A model generated the notes under the pieces. That model made no database searches and was not told where the DNA came from. It saw nothing but the letters and a program-made list of their open reading frames with translations. DNA of 52,866 nucleotides, taken from JAUVKA01 sp964465145 (GTDB lineage: Bacteria; Bacteroidota; Bacteroidia; Bacteroidales; UBA12481). How positions within the stretch are numbered: the first letter of the stretch is position 1; each line of letters opens with the position of its first letter. The stretch covers positions 1-52,866 of the forward strand of contig CAYXJR010000023.1 in the NCBI GenBank assembly GCA_964465145.1. The letters are read 5' to 3'. Both the position numbers and the translations under genes were made by a program. Below are positions 44,968-52,866 of the stretch, in pieces.

Positions 44968-47276
44968 GCAAGGGAGGAAGAACATACCTGTTATTGATTT
45001 TTGCTCTTATCACAAGCCTTTTTCTTGCTTGTGAGAGGATAGAGCCTGTTGGCGTTGATGGGGAAGGGGATGAACTTGGTACCATGATCAACCCCGGAGT
45101 GATCTGGCTTGATACAACTGATTATAAATATCTGGGTCTTCTTGATCAAAAACATATTTTTGAATTTAGCGGCACTCAGGACCTCCCTTCACCAGGCGAC
45201 CTGGTTTATTTTTACAATTCAGATAACCAGGTATTTGGAAAGGTTGAAACGGCCAGCTCAGAAGGGCAGATTCTCTGGTTGTCATTGTCAGTTGTGCCTC
45301 TGAACGATATTTTCAGCTTCATGGCACTGAAGAATGACCTGTCAGAAAATGGAGTTGACACCCTGTATCTCAATGGTTTGGCCAATCAGGTGGCTGATAC
45401 CCTTTATTTTAAACCCATTGAGCTTTTGTGGGATATTGGGGTGGGGCAATACGGCCTGTTTAAAATTGACAGTCTGGTAATTTACAATGACCCAGAAGGC
45501 ACACAGAATTTTTATATGGGCCCTGTCTGGAACAGCGGGGTAGGGACCCGCCGGCTTGATCTTAATTTTACTCAACAATATCATTTTGCTGCAGACGTAA
45601 ATATTGTTGCTGAGGGAAATTTTCAGGTCCAGGACAGCCTGAAAGTCAGAACCCGCCTGATTGGCCCTTATTTTGCTGATTCTTTTCCTGTTTACTATCT
45701 CGTAGAAGAGTGGCTTAAAATTGAATTTAACTGTTCTGGTGATAACAGGCTGAATACCGGCTTTAGACTGGATGGCCGTTCCAGCGCAGGGGTTTCATAC
45801 CGGCAGGATGGAGCATGGGAAATTACTCAGGATTTTAGCCAGGGAAGCGAAAAATCCGATTCTGTTAAATGGGATAAGCTTAATTCATGCCAGTTATCGC
45901 TCAACCTGAACACAAAACTTACGCAGGTTTTCTGCGGTATCCACAGTATAATGATGAGCTGGAATAATAAATGGCAGGTATCAGCAAATCTGGATTGGCC
46001 TGTCTGGGATTACCTGGTTTCAAATAATATTGATTTTAAGCTGACACCGGATAATAGGATTTTCAGTGATATATCTGCTCAAAGCCCGGTTATTCCGGGC
46101 CTTTCACGTAATTTGTTTTCTGAAAACGGGGAGTTAGCCAACACGGCTCCAGTGGCAGATTTTACAGTAAATCCCACCTCCGGCTTTACTGACACAAATT
46201 TTTCCTTTAGCGCAGCTAATTCTTCTGATTTTGAGGACGACCCTTCCCAACTCCAGGTCAGATGGGATTTCAACGGCGATGAAATATGGGATACCAATTA
46301 TAGCTTCGGCAAAGAAGTTTTCCATATTTTCCCTACTCCGGGTAATTATACTGTGGTGATGGAAGTTAAGGATTCACAAGATCTTACGGCCAGTTTGGCG
46401 AAAAATGTTCATGTTCAGGCTGCTTCTTCAGCACCCACACCCTATTTCACTGTTAATCCTGAGAATGGAAGGATTTCTGATAGATTCACTTTTGATGCTT
46501 CAGGTTCATGGGACACAGAAGATGATGTTAGCCAACTTAAAGTCAGATGGGATTTTGAAGGAGATGATATCTGGGACACTCAATTCTCTACAGTTAAAAC
46601 AGCCTTTCATTTTTACCCTGAGCCAGGAGTATATCATCCTAAGGTGGATGTTAAGGATACACAGGGATTATCTAGTTCAACTTCCACAATTATTGAAGTT
46701 AAAGCAGCCAACATTAAGCCTTTAGCATTCTTTACCGTCACACCTGTAGACGGGACAATCAGTACCAACTTCCTTTTTGATGCCAGCGGATCAAGTGATC
46801 CTGAAGATGATATAAGCCTCTTAATGGTAAGATGGGATTTTGAAAATGATGGAATCTGGGATACCGAATACAGAACAATTAAAACAATTAACCATATTTT
46901 CCCGATAGCGGGCAACTATACGGTTGTAATGGAGGTAAAGGACAGCGATGGTTTCTCTAACAGCTTCTTCCGCGAAGTCAGGGTGAGCAATCCAAATACC
47001 AAACCAAAGGCTGATTTCACAATTTCCCCAGCGGTTGGGGATACAACTACAGAGTTTACTTTTGATGCTTCTATATCAACTGACCTGGAGGATAGTCTTG
47101 AGGATCTGCAGTTCAGATGGGACTGGAATAATGATGATATCTATGATACCCAGTACTCCTCTTCCCCGGTGTTGCTCAGAACATACCCGGAACCGGGGTC
47201 CTATATCGTTAAGCTGCAGGTTATAGACAGCGGAGGTCTCACCCATACCAAAGCACACCTGGTGATAGTAAACTAA
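44964..47276 (+). CDS. Predicted lipoprotein with four C-terminal PKD repeats
   Basis: 770 residues. The leader ends FLACERIEP (Cys23 lipobox). An N-terminal region (~30-385) of beta-rich sequence has no domain I recognise. Four PKD domains follow, starting near 395 (PVADFTVNPTSG), 490 (PTPYFTVNPENG), 584 (KPLAFFTVTPVDG) and 680 (KPKADFTISPAVG). Each has the block RWDF/W-x-x-D-x-I-W/Y-DT and a typical ending such as FPTPGNYTVVMEVKDS, so the repeats are recent or well-kept duplicates. PKD domains are extracellular Ig-like folds for binding sugars or proteins. The gene is coupled to the small lipoprotein upstream. With the lipid anchor it is likely surface- or periplasm-facing. Confidence 0.9.
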   Translation: MSKGGRTYLLLIFALITSLFLACERIEPVGVDGEGDELGTMINPGVIWLDTTDYKYLGLLDQKHIFEFSGTQDLPSPGDLVYFYNSDNQVFGKVETASSEGQILWLSLSVVPLNDIFSFMALKNDLSENGVDTLYLNGLANQVADTLYFKPIELLWDIGVGQYGLFKIDSLVIYNDPEGTQNFYMGPVWNSGVGTRRLDLNFTQQYHFAADVNIVAEGNFQVQDSLKVRTRLIGPYFADSFPVYYLVEEWLKIEFNCSGDNRLNTGFRLDGRSSAGVSYRQDGAWEITQDFSQGSEKSDSVKWDKLNSCQLSLNLNTKLTQVFCGIHSIMMSWNNKWQVSANLDWPVWDYLVSNNIDFKLTPDNRIFSDISAQSPVIPGLSRNLFSENGELANTAPVADFTVNPTSGFTDTNFSFSAANSSDFEDDPSQLQVRWDFNGDEIWDTNYSFGKEVFHIFPTPGNYTVVMEVKDSQDLTASLAKNVHVQAASSAPTPYFTVNPENGRISDRFTFDASGSWDTEDDVSQLKVRWDFEGDDIWDTQFSTVKTAFHFYPEPGVYHPKVDVKDTQGLSSSTSTIIEVKAANIKPLAFFTVTPVDGTISTNFLFDASGSSDPEDDISLLMVRWDFENDGIWDTEYRTIKTINHIFPIAGNYTVVMEVKDSDGFSNSFFREVRVSNPNTKPKADFTISPAVGDTTTEFTFDASISTDLEDSLEDLQFRWDWNNDDIYDTQYSSSPVLLRTYPEPGSYIVKLQVIDSGGLTHTKAHLVIVN

Positions 47277-47295
47277 TAAAACAGCAGATGTTCCT

Positions 47296-48471
47296 CTACA
47301 GAGGAGCCGGTAAAAAGGCCCACCTGGAAAGCCTTACAGCGGTTATGGTACTAAATAATACAATTGCAGGAGTAAAAGATTGGGGAATAAGCCAGAAAAA
47401 GCAAAGAAACAGAATTGATAAGGGTGCCGTTATCATGGCATAATATTTTAGGAAGCCAGCCGATCTTTTAAACCATACCAGGATGGCCAAACCCAGGTTC
47501 AATGGGAAAGCCCAGGCCAGGTTAAAATTCTCATGGGTTACCATGTGTTTGGAGGTGGTCCACATATAGATCATCAGGAGTCCCAAAACACCTGTAAAGA
47601 AGAAGATAATAGAATCCATTATCCTGAACTTTTTTTTAAGCCGTATTTCGCGATAGGTAAACCATAACACAATCACAAGAAAAAGCGCCAGGAGAAAGTC
47701 GGGATGGGTGAAAAATTTATCTTTTTCATTTTCAGGTCTGGAAATAAACAACATCCGGGTATTACCCACCAGCGAGCTGCCACTAGTATCAGCAGCAGCT
47801 TCAAACCAATTAAACATATAATCCGGGAGATACATCTGATCCCAGGGACTTGCTTCTTTGTCGGTACGTGGGCCTAAAAGGACAAATTCCCCGTTCATCA
47901 GCCATGGCGTCGCCGACAGATAAGGAACCATCATGGATCTGTAAGTATGCAGTGAATCAGATTTTTCGGGGATGGCGAAACGCCCGGAGGTTGCCTCCCA
48001 AACGATGTCTCGTATTAATGAGGAGCAATTCTGAAAAAGAAAATCGTACAGATAATACCGGTTCTCTGGTTTATAATTGTCTTCTAATCTTTCGTAAAGA
48101 TCCTGTCTCTCTTTAACAGCCAGATTCAATTCCTGTCCAACTATTGATCTATTCTCCAGCTCATATTCCTCATAAAACTTCTGAAAATTTGTGACTGACA
48201 GAATATATTTTGCTGTCCCCCTAATAAATTCCAGGTAAAAATCATTGGAGTAAAAATCAAATGTACCGTAATTGTATACACGGTCAATTCTTTGAGTAGG
48301 GTCAAATACCCACAAGGCGCTATGACCGAATTTGGAGTAGATTGCTTCACCCGGACCACATGTTAACAGACTTATTTTTGCCATCGGGCTTAATATTTTA
48401 ACCTCAGCTCTGCTTTCTATAATAGTCCAAAAGCTTAGCAACAACAATATTGACAGTGTTTTATGTTGCAT
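47296..48471 (-). CDS. DUF4105 / Lnb-type membrane protein (putative lipoprotein N-acyltransferase)
   Basis: 391 residues: a signal-anchor (LSILLLLSFWTIIESRA), an N-terminal periplasmic domain (~22-260) and four to five C-terminal transmembrane helices (~265-385). The periplasmic domain has the DUF4105 pattern: LTCGPGEAIYSKFGHSALWV with His50, YNYGTFDFYS, and YDFLFQNCSSLIRDI with Cys149. His and Cys are the likely catalytic pair of this papain-like fold. The family includes Lnb, which I recall as the Bacteroides enzyme that adds the third acyl chain to lipoproteins. Whether this copy has that role is unproven. It converges on the lipoprotein cassette with a 19-base gap. Confidence 0.88.
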   Translation of the reverse strand: MQHKTLSILLLLSFWTIIESRAEVKILSPMAKISLLTCGPGEAIYSKFGHSALWVFDPTQRIDRVYNYGTFDFYSNDFYLEFIRGTAKYILSVTNFQKFYEEYELENRSIVGQELNLAVKERQDLYERLEDNYKPENRYYLYDFLFQNCSSLIRDIVWEATSGRFAIPEKSDSLHTYRSMMVPYLSATPWLMNGEFVLLGPRTDKEASPWDQMYLPDYMFNWFEAAADTSGSSLVGNTRMLFISRPENEKDKFFTHPDFLLALFLVIVLWFTYREIRLKKKFRIMDSIIFFFTGVLGLLMIYMWTTSKHMVTHENFNLAWAFPLNLGLAILVWFKRSAGFLKYYAMITAPLSILFLCFFWLIPQSFTPAIVLFSTITAVRLSRWAFLPAPL

Positions 48472-48565
48472 TTAGATGGCTTTGTTACAAAGATGACAAA
48501 TTTTAGTAATCTATTAAAACTTAATATCTTTAAAGATTAGTTAATTCAGCAGCCAAGCCAGCGAT

Positions 48566-48573
48566 TAACTTTG
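48566..48573 (+). promoter_or_regulatory. Candidate -7 element for the oxidoreductase-rhamnosidase pair
   Basis: TAACTTTG matches TAnnTTTG, 49 bases upstream of the start codon. No clear TTG lies at -33. Confidence 0.45.
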
Positions 48574-48622
48574 TTTGTTTTGTGTTCGATACACCTTTAA
48601 TAAATAATAATTTAAAGCTAAT

Positions 48623-49975
48623 ATGATGAATAAAAGCGTTTCCCGAAGAAATTTTCTGGCCCGCACCGGGCTGGCAACAGCAGGTGTTATGATTGTTCCC
48701 CGCCATGTCCTTGGAGGAAAAGGATACACCGCACCTAGTGATAAATTGAATATTGCAACCATTGGTGCAGGAGGTATGGGATCCGGTAACACGAACAATG
48801 TTGCATCACAAAATATTGTGGCATTGTGTGATGTTGATTTTAACAGTGCTGCCAATACTTTCAAAAAGTTCCCCAAGGCCAAACAATACAAGGATTTTAG
48901 GGTGATGCTTGAGAAGCAAAAAGATATTGATGCAGTTATCGTGGCTACGCCTGATCATTCACATGCCCTGGCAGCCTTAACAGCTATGAAATTAGGTAAG
49001 CACGTTTATGTGCAGAAGCCTTTAACACATAATGTTTATGAAGCCAGGATGTTAACTCAGGCGGCCCGCGAATATAAGGTGGCTACCCAAATGGGAAATC
49101 AGGGAAGGTCAGGTGAGGGCACACGTCGGCTTGCTGAATGGATATGGTCCGGTGCTATAGGGGAAGTAAAAGAGGTTCATAGTTGGACCAACAGACCTGT
49201 TTGGCCACAGGGAATCGACAGGCCTGCTGGTACCCCTCAGGTTCCGGATACATTGGACTGGAATTTGTGGCTCGGACCGGCACCTGAAAGGCCCTACAAT
49301 CCAGCTTACCTGCCATTTAACTGGAGAGCATGGTTCGACTTTGGCGCGGGAGCTCTTGGAGATATGGCTTGTCATATTCTTGATCCGGTTTTTCACGCGC
49401 TTAAACTTCACTATCCATTATGGGTGCAGGGAAGCCATAGTTATGATGTAAGGGAAATGTGGAAACGTGTTGATAATCAGGAAACATACCCCAGGGCTTC
49501 AATGATCACCTACCGGTTCCCTGCACGTGAAGGGATGCCACCGGTTACTCTAAAATGGTATGATGGTGGAATACTGCCCGAATGGCCCGCAGAGTTGGAT
49601 GGTGCTGAGATACCAATGGACGGAGGATCAATGTTTGTTGGAGATAAAGGTGTTATTATATGCGGTACCTATGGCGGCGATGTACAGATGTTCCCCGAAG
49701 AGAGGTACATGGAGTATAAAGATATTCCCAAAACCTTGAAACGGATTGAAGTCGGCCACGAAATGAACTGGGTTGAAGCATGCAAAGGAGGTGAAGCAGC
49801 TTGTTCGAATTTCGATTATTCAGGGCCTTTAACTGAAATGGTCCTTATGGGAAATCTCTCCATCAGAGTGCCGGGGAAACGTCTGTTGTGGGACGGAGTG
49901 AACATGAAAGTCACCAATGATGATGACGCTAACAGATTTATCAGGCGGGTGAACAGAGCAGGCTGGGAATTATAA
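48623..49975 (+). CDS. Tat-exported Gfo/Idh/MocA family oxidoreductase
   Basis: 450 residues starting with a twin-arginine signal (VSRRNFLARTGLATAGVMIVP), so it is folded with its cofactor and then exported. The Rossmann fold has GAGGMGSGN and a CDVD acceptor end. YVQKPLTHNVYEA replaces the usual EKP motif with QKP. The C-terminal sheet domain contains the GDMACHILDPVFHAL block that carries the candidate active-site Asp/His. Such exported members in Bacteroidota act on sugars or cyclitols, or hydrolyse glycosides with a tightly bound NAD. The GH78 gene begins 33 bases downstream, so both are probably one operon for degrading a rhamnose-bearing glycoside. Exact substrate unknown. Confidence 0.93.
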   Translation: MMNKSVSRRNFLARTGLATAGVMIVPRHVLGGKGYTAPSDKLNIATIGAGGMGSGNTNNVASQNIVALCDVDFNSAANTFKKFPKAKQYKDFRVMLEKQKDIDAVIVATPDHSHALAALTAMKLGKHVYVQKPLTHNVYEARMLTQAAREYKVATQMGNQGRSGEGTRRLAEWIWSGAIGEVKEVHSWTNRPVWPQGIDRPAGTPQVPDTLDWNLWLGPAPERPYNPAYLPFNWRAWFDFGAGALGDMACHILDPVFHALKLHYPLWVQGSHSYDVREMWKRVDNQETYPRASMITYRFPAREGMPPVTLKWYDGGILPEWPAELDGAEIPMDGGSMFVGDKGVIICGTYGGDVQMFPEERYMEYKDIPKTLKRIEVGHEMNWVEACKGGEAACSNFDYSGPLTEMVLMGNLSIRVPGKRLLWDGVNMKVTNDDDANRFIRRVNRAGWEL

Positions 49976-50008
49976 TTAATATGATTAAATTATTGTAAAT
50001 AATAAATT

Positions 50009-52762
50009 ATGAAGAGGTTTGCCTTTCTTCCAGTCATTTTTTTGCTCATTTGGGGTTGTGAGATCAAGAGTAGAATTAAAATTCAGGATTTACGATGCGA
50101 ATATCTTGAAAATCCACTCGCCATCGATCAGGAAAATCCAAGATTCTCCTGGATGATCGCTTCTCCTGATTCAGGATTTCATCAAAAAGCCTACCAGGTC
50201 AGACTTTTCTTAGACCCCTCTGATAATAAGAGTGAGAAGAAAATGATTTGGAAATCAGATAGAATAGATTCCAATTCAAGTAATCAGGTCTATTACAGGG
50301 GCCCTGCCCTGGATCCGAATACCGGTTACCTCTGGTCTGTGAGAATTTGGGATGATCAAAATAAGGCATCCGCCTGGTGTGAACCTGCTAGGTTTCATAC
50401 CGGACTAAACTTGGACTGGAGAGCGAAATGGATAGGTAAGGAGGCTGATACAAAACCTGTGACAGATTTTACAATTCCCCCTTCACCACTTTTGAGGAAG
50501 GAATTTAACTCCAGCAAAAAAATCACCAAAGCAATTCTTTTTTCCTCTGCCAAAGGGATCTACAATATGTATTTAAATGCGGAGAAAATTGGTTCTGATA
50601 TTTTTGCTCCTGGCTGGACCGACTACAACAAACGGATTTATTACCAGGCCCATGATGTAAGCCAACTTATTCAGGAGGGCAATAATTGTTTGTCGGTTAT
50701 CCTTTCCGATGGATGGTATGCGGGACGATTGGGTACTATTGATTTTGGTTTTGAAAACTTTCCATGGAGAGGATATTACGGCAGGGATTTAAGGTTTATA
50801 GGTCAGCTTGAGATATGGTATGATGATGGTACCAGAGAAAGCCTCAATAGTGATGAATCCTGGACCTGTTTTGATGATGGTCCTTTCCGGTCAGCCGATC
50901 ATTTTATTGGTGTAACTTATGATTTTAACTATGTACAGGAGGGATGGCAGAATGCAGGATTTGATGATTCTGCCTGGTTAAAGGTAAGTGTGGAGGAAGA
51001 TTCAAAAGAATTACTGGTATCTCAGCCTGATCAACCCGTTGAAGTAATCAGGGAATTGACACCAATAGGATTAACCGAGCCTAAAGAAGGTGTTTATGTC
51101 GTTGATATGGGCCAGAATATGGTGGGCTGGATTAGAGCTTATCTAACAGGTAATCCAGGAGACACAATTGTTTTGAAGCATGCTGAAATGCTTACAGAAG
51201 AGGGAGTCGTTTATAGGGATAATCTGAGAAATGCCCCGCAGATAGATATATACATCCTGGGAAAGGAAGGAGAAGTAAGGGTAGAACCATTGTTTACCTT
51301 TCATGGTTTCAGATTTGTGCAGATTGAAGGACTTAATTCTCCTCCTCCATTAGAAGGGATAACTGGAGTTGTGGTGTCTTCAGCCGCACCGGAAACAGGA
51401 ACATTCTCCTGCTCAAACCCCATGCTGAACAAACTATGGGAAAATATCCGGTGGACCCAGTGGGGAAACATGGTATCCGTGCCTACTGATTGCCCCCAGC
51501 GCTCCGAAAGGATGGGATGGATGGGTGATGCCCAGGTATTTGCACAAACAGCCATTTTTAATCTGGATATGTCGGCTTTTTTTACAAAGTGGGGATATGA
51601 TGTGATGGATGCCCAGTTCGAAACTGGTGAATTCTCGGATGTTTCCCCCAGAGGAATGCCTTTTGTTCCAAGGTTCTGGAACGCACCTGGATGGGCTGAC
51701 GCCGGATTAATAGTCCCATGGCGCCTTTATGAAAACTATGCAGATCTAAAGGCCCTTGACCGGCATTATTTGTCGATGAAAAAGTATGTCGACCGTATTC
51801 TTGAAACAAATCCTGATTTGATCTATACCAATACACGTTCTCATCAGTATAACGACTGGCTGAACGGAAATACCATCATTTCAGATGACTACCCTAAAGC
51901 AGGAGGGGAAATTCCCAGGCCAGTTTTTAATACAGCTTTTTTCATACGTTCAACAAGAATTGTGGCCAAATCCGCAGAATTGCTGGGGAAAACTGAGGAT
52001 GCAATAAAATATAATGACCTTGCCGATAGAACCAATGAAATGTTTCTTAAGGAATTTGTTAGCGAGGATGGAGTGATCCTGGGCGAAACCCAGGCGGGAT
52101 ATGCCATAGCTTTGAGTTTCGGCCTGTTGCCCGACTCTATTAAACCGCTGGCTGTAAATAATCTTGTGAAGGCTCTTAAGGTCTATGATAATCGTATGTC
52201 GACAGGTTTTATCAGCACAATTTGCATGCTCGACGAACTGAGTCGAAACGGTTATCACGAACTGGCATGCCAGTTGGCTGAGTCACACAGGCTTCCATCA
52301 TGGGGTTATTCCATAGATCAGGGAGCTACAACTATTTGGGAAAGATGGGATGCTTACGTTAAAGGCAGAGGCTTTCAAAACGCCGGAATGAATTCATTTA
52401 ATCATTATACTTTTGGTGCCATTGGTGAGTGGATGGTAAAACATTTACTTGGTATTCAGCCTGATGATAATTTTCCAGGATTCAGGCATTTCTTTCTTGA
52501 GCCTAAACCAGGTGGTTCACTCACAAGTGCCAGTGGTGAATATAATTCGATTAACGGGACCATTTCCATGGCCTGGGAACTCAGGGAGAATAAACTAAAC
52601 CTGATATTTTCAATTCCAGCGAATACAACGGCAAGTTTTATCTTGCCTTCAGGATATCTGACGGAGGTTGAGATAAATGGGAACAAAATAGCAAAAATAC
52701 CTGTCGACAGGATAATTGAACTTGGTTCGGGCAGTTATGAGGTGAATATGGTAAGTAAGTGA
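50009..52762 (+). CDS. GH78 alpha-L-rhamnosidase, predicted lipoprotein
   Basis: 917 residues; GH78 enzymes release terminal alpha-L-rhamnose from plant glycosides and polysaccharides with inversion. The leader ends in LLIWGCEI (Cys17 lipobox). Domains in order are an N-terminal Fn3/beta-sandwich (~20-135), the Bac_rhamnosid_N lectin-like domain (~165-330), a concanavalin-like domain (~345-455), the (alpha/alpha)6 catalytic domain (~460-810) and a C-terminal beta sandwich (~815-917). The family motif TDCPQRSERMGWMGDAQ (~495-511) carries the general acid Asp, and the later DQGATTIWERWDAY holds the candidate base Glu. The stop TGA is inside the first unit of a repeat. It is likely co-transcribed with the Gfo/Idh/MocA gene. 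Confidence 0.95.
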   Translation: MKRFAFLPVIFLLIWGCEIKSRIKIQDLRCEYLENPLAIDQENPRFSWMIASPDSGFHQKAYQVRLFLDPSDNKSEKKMIWKSDRIDSNSSNQVYYRGPALDPNTGYLWSVRIWDDQNKASAWCEPARFHTGLNLDWRAKWIGKEADTKPVTDFTIPPSPLLRKEFNSSKKITKAILFSSAKGIYNMYLNAEKIGSDIFAPGWTDYNKRIYYQAHDVSQLIQEGNNCLSVILSDGWYAGRLGTIDFGFENFPWRGYYGRDLRFIGQLEIWYDDGTRESLNSDESWTCFDDGPFRSADHFIGVTYDFNYVQEGWQNAGFDDSAWLKVSVEEDSKELLVSQPDQPVEVIRELTPIGLTEPKEGVYVVDMGQNMVGWIRAYLTGNPGDTIVLKHAEMLTEEGVVYRDNLRNAPQIDIYILGKEGEVRVEPLFTFHGFRFVQIEGLNSPPPLEGITGVVVSSAAPETGTFSCSNPMLNKLWENIRWTQWGNMVSVPTDCPQRSERMGWMGDAQVFAQTAIFNLDMSAFFTKWGYDVMDAQFETGEFSDVSPRGMPFVPRFWNAPGWADAGLIVPWRLYENYADLKALDRHYLSMKKYVDRILETNPDLIYTNTRSHQYNDWLNGNTIISDDYPKAGGEIPRPVFNTAFFIRSTRIVAKSAELLGKTEDAIKYNDLADRTNEMFLKEFVSEDGVILGETQAGYAIALSFGLLPDSIKPLAVNNLVKALKVYDNRMSTGFISTICMLDELSRNGYHELACQLAESHRLPSWGYSIDQGATTIWERWDAYVKGRGFQNAGMNSFNHYTFGAIGEWMVKHLLGIQPDDNFPGFRHFFLEPKPGGSLTSASGEYNSINGTISMAWELRENKLNLIFSIPANTTASFILPSGYLTEVEINGNKIAKIPVDRIIELGSGSYEVNMVSK

Positions 52763-52786
52763 CTAATGACAAGTGACTAATGACAA
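52759..52786. repeat. Two copies of GTGACTAATGACAA (four TGAC heptads)
   Basis: The 14-base unit occurs twice (52759-52772, 52773-52786). Each unit is itself two heptads sharing the core TGAC. The rhamnosidase stop codon is in the first unit. The remaining ~80 bases to the window end hold no gene I can see. Confidence 0.85.
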
Positions 52787-52866
52787 AGTGATGATTCCCT
52801 CCCCCCTGGTTAGTAATGGTGCTAACTTAATAAAATAATTAGTATCTTAGTAACAAAAAACTAAGG

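Overview
The window looks like a chromosomal segment of an uncultured Bacteroidota, most likely close to Bacteroidales/Marinilabiliales. The evidence is a type IX secretion-style C-terminal domain at the left edge, a TonB-dependent receptor with a carboxypeptidase-regulatory-like N-terminus, an OstA/LptA-like protein beside SurA-type chaperones, a DUF2795 protein, a DUF4105/Lnb-type membrane protein, MnmD, and several upstream motifs fitting the Bacteroidota -7 element TAnnTTTG. I see no rRNA, tRNA, CRISPR array, transposase, phage gene or attachment site. No stretch over 300 bases lacks a gene or gene remnant.

Layout. 1-708 is the 3' end of a secreted protein gene. RecG (minus) and a lone LolD/MacB-type ABC ATPase follow. 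From 12.5 kb back to 4.2 kb runs a tight minus-strand block: guaB, a two-domain parvulin, a SurA-like lipoprotein without a PPIase domain, a second parvulin/SurA, a MoxR ATPase and an OstA-like protein. It is mainly an outer-membrane biogenesis operon with overlapping genes. From 12.5 to 21.2 kb on the plus strand are RecQ, a DEDDy 3'-5' exonuclease, a DEAD-box RNA helicase, the remains of yaaA (minus), a RelA-type (p)ppGpp synthetase and Tex. Then come a HAD hydrolase (minus), MutS2, a sodium:alanine-type symporter, an oligopeptidase B-like lipoprotein and a TonB receptor. After these lie MnmD and a small membrane protein (minus), an L-fucose isomerase family enzyme, a protein with a duplicated domain, and a small Bacteroidota-type protein.

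The most unusual part is 35.6-47.3 kb. It holds a 1620-residue fusion of two UvrA-like modules (four ATPase domains, both UvrB-binding regions absent). A compact plus-strand run follows: a membrane protein whose C-terminal half looks like two degenerate MPN/JAB-like domains, an outer-membrane barrel candidate, a small lipoprotein, and a lipoprotein with four PKD repeats. I recognise no described system in this four-gene run. A DUF4105/Lnb-type protein converges on it. The right end carries a Tat-exported Gfo/Idh/MocA oxidoreductase and a GH78 alpha-L-rhamnosidase, probably a small glycoside-degrading pair.

Short tandem repeats of 7 or 8 bases, different at each locus, sit at gene ends. In three cases the stop codon itself lies inside the first repeat unit. 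Two related palindromes also occur between genes. All functional statements come from reading the sequence and from family knowledge; no database search was run.
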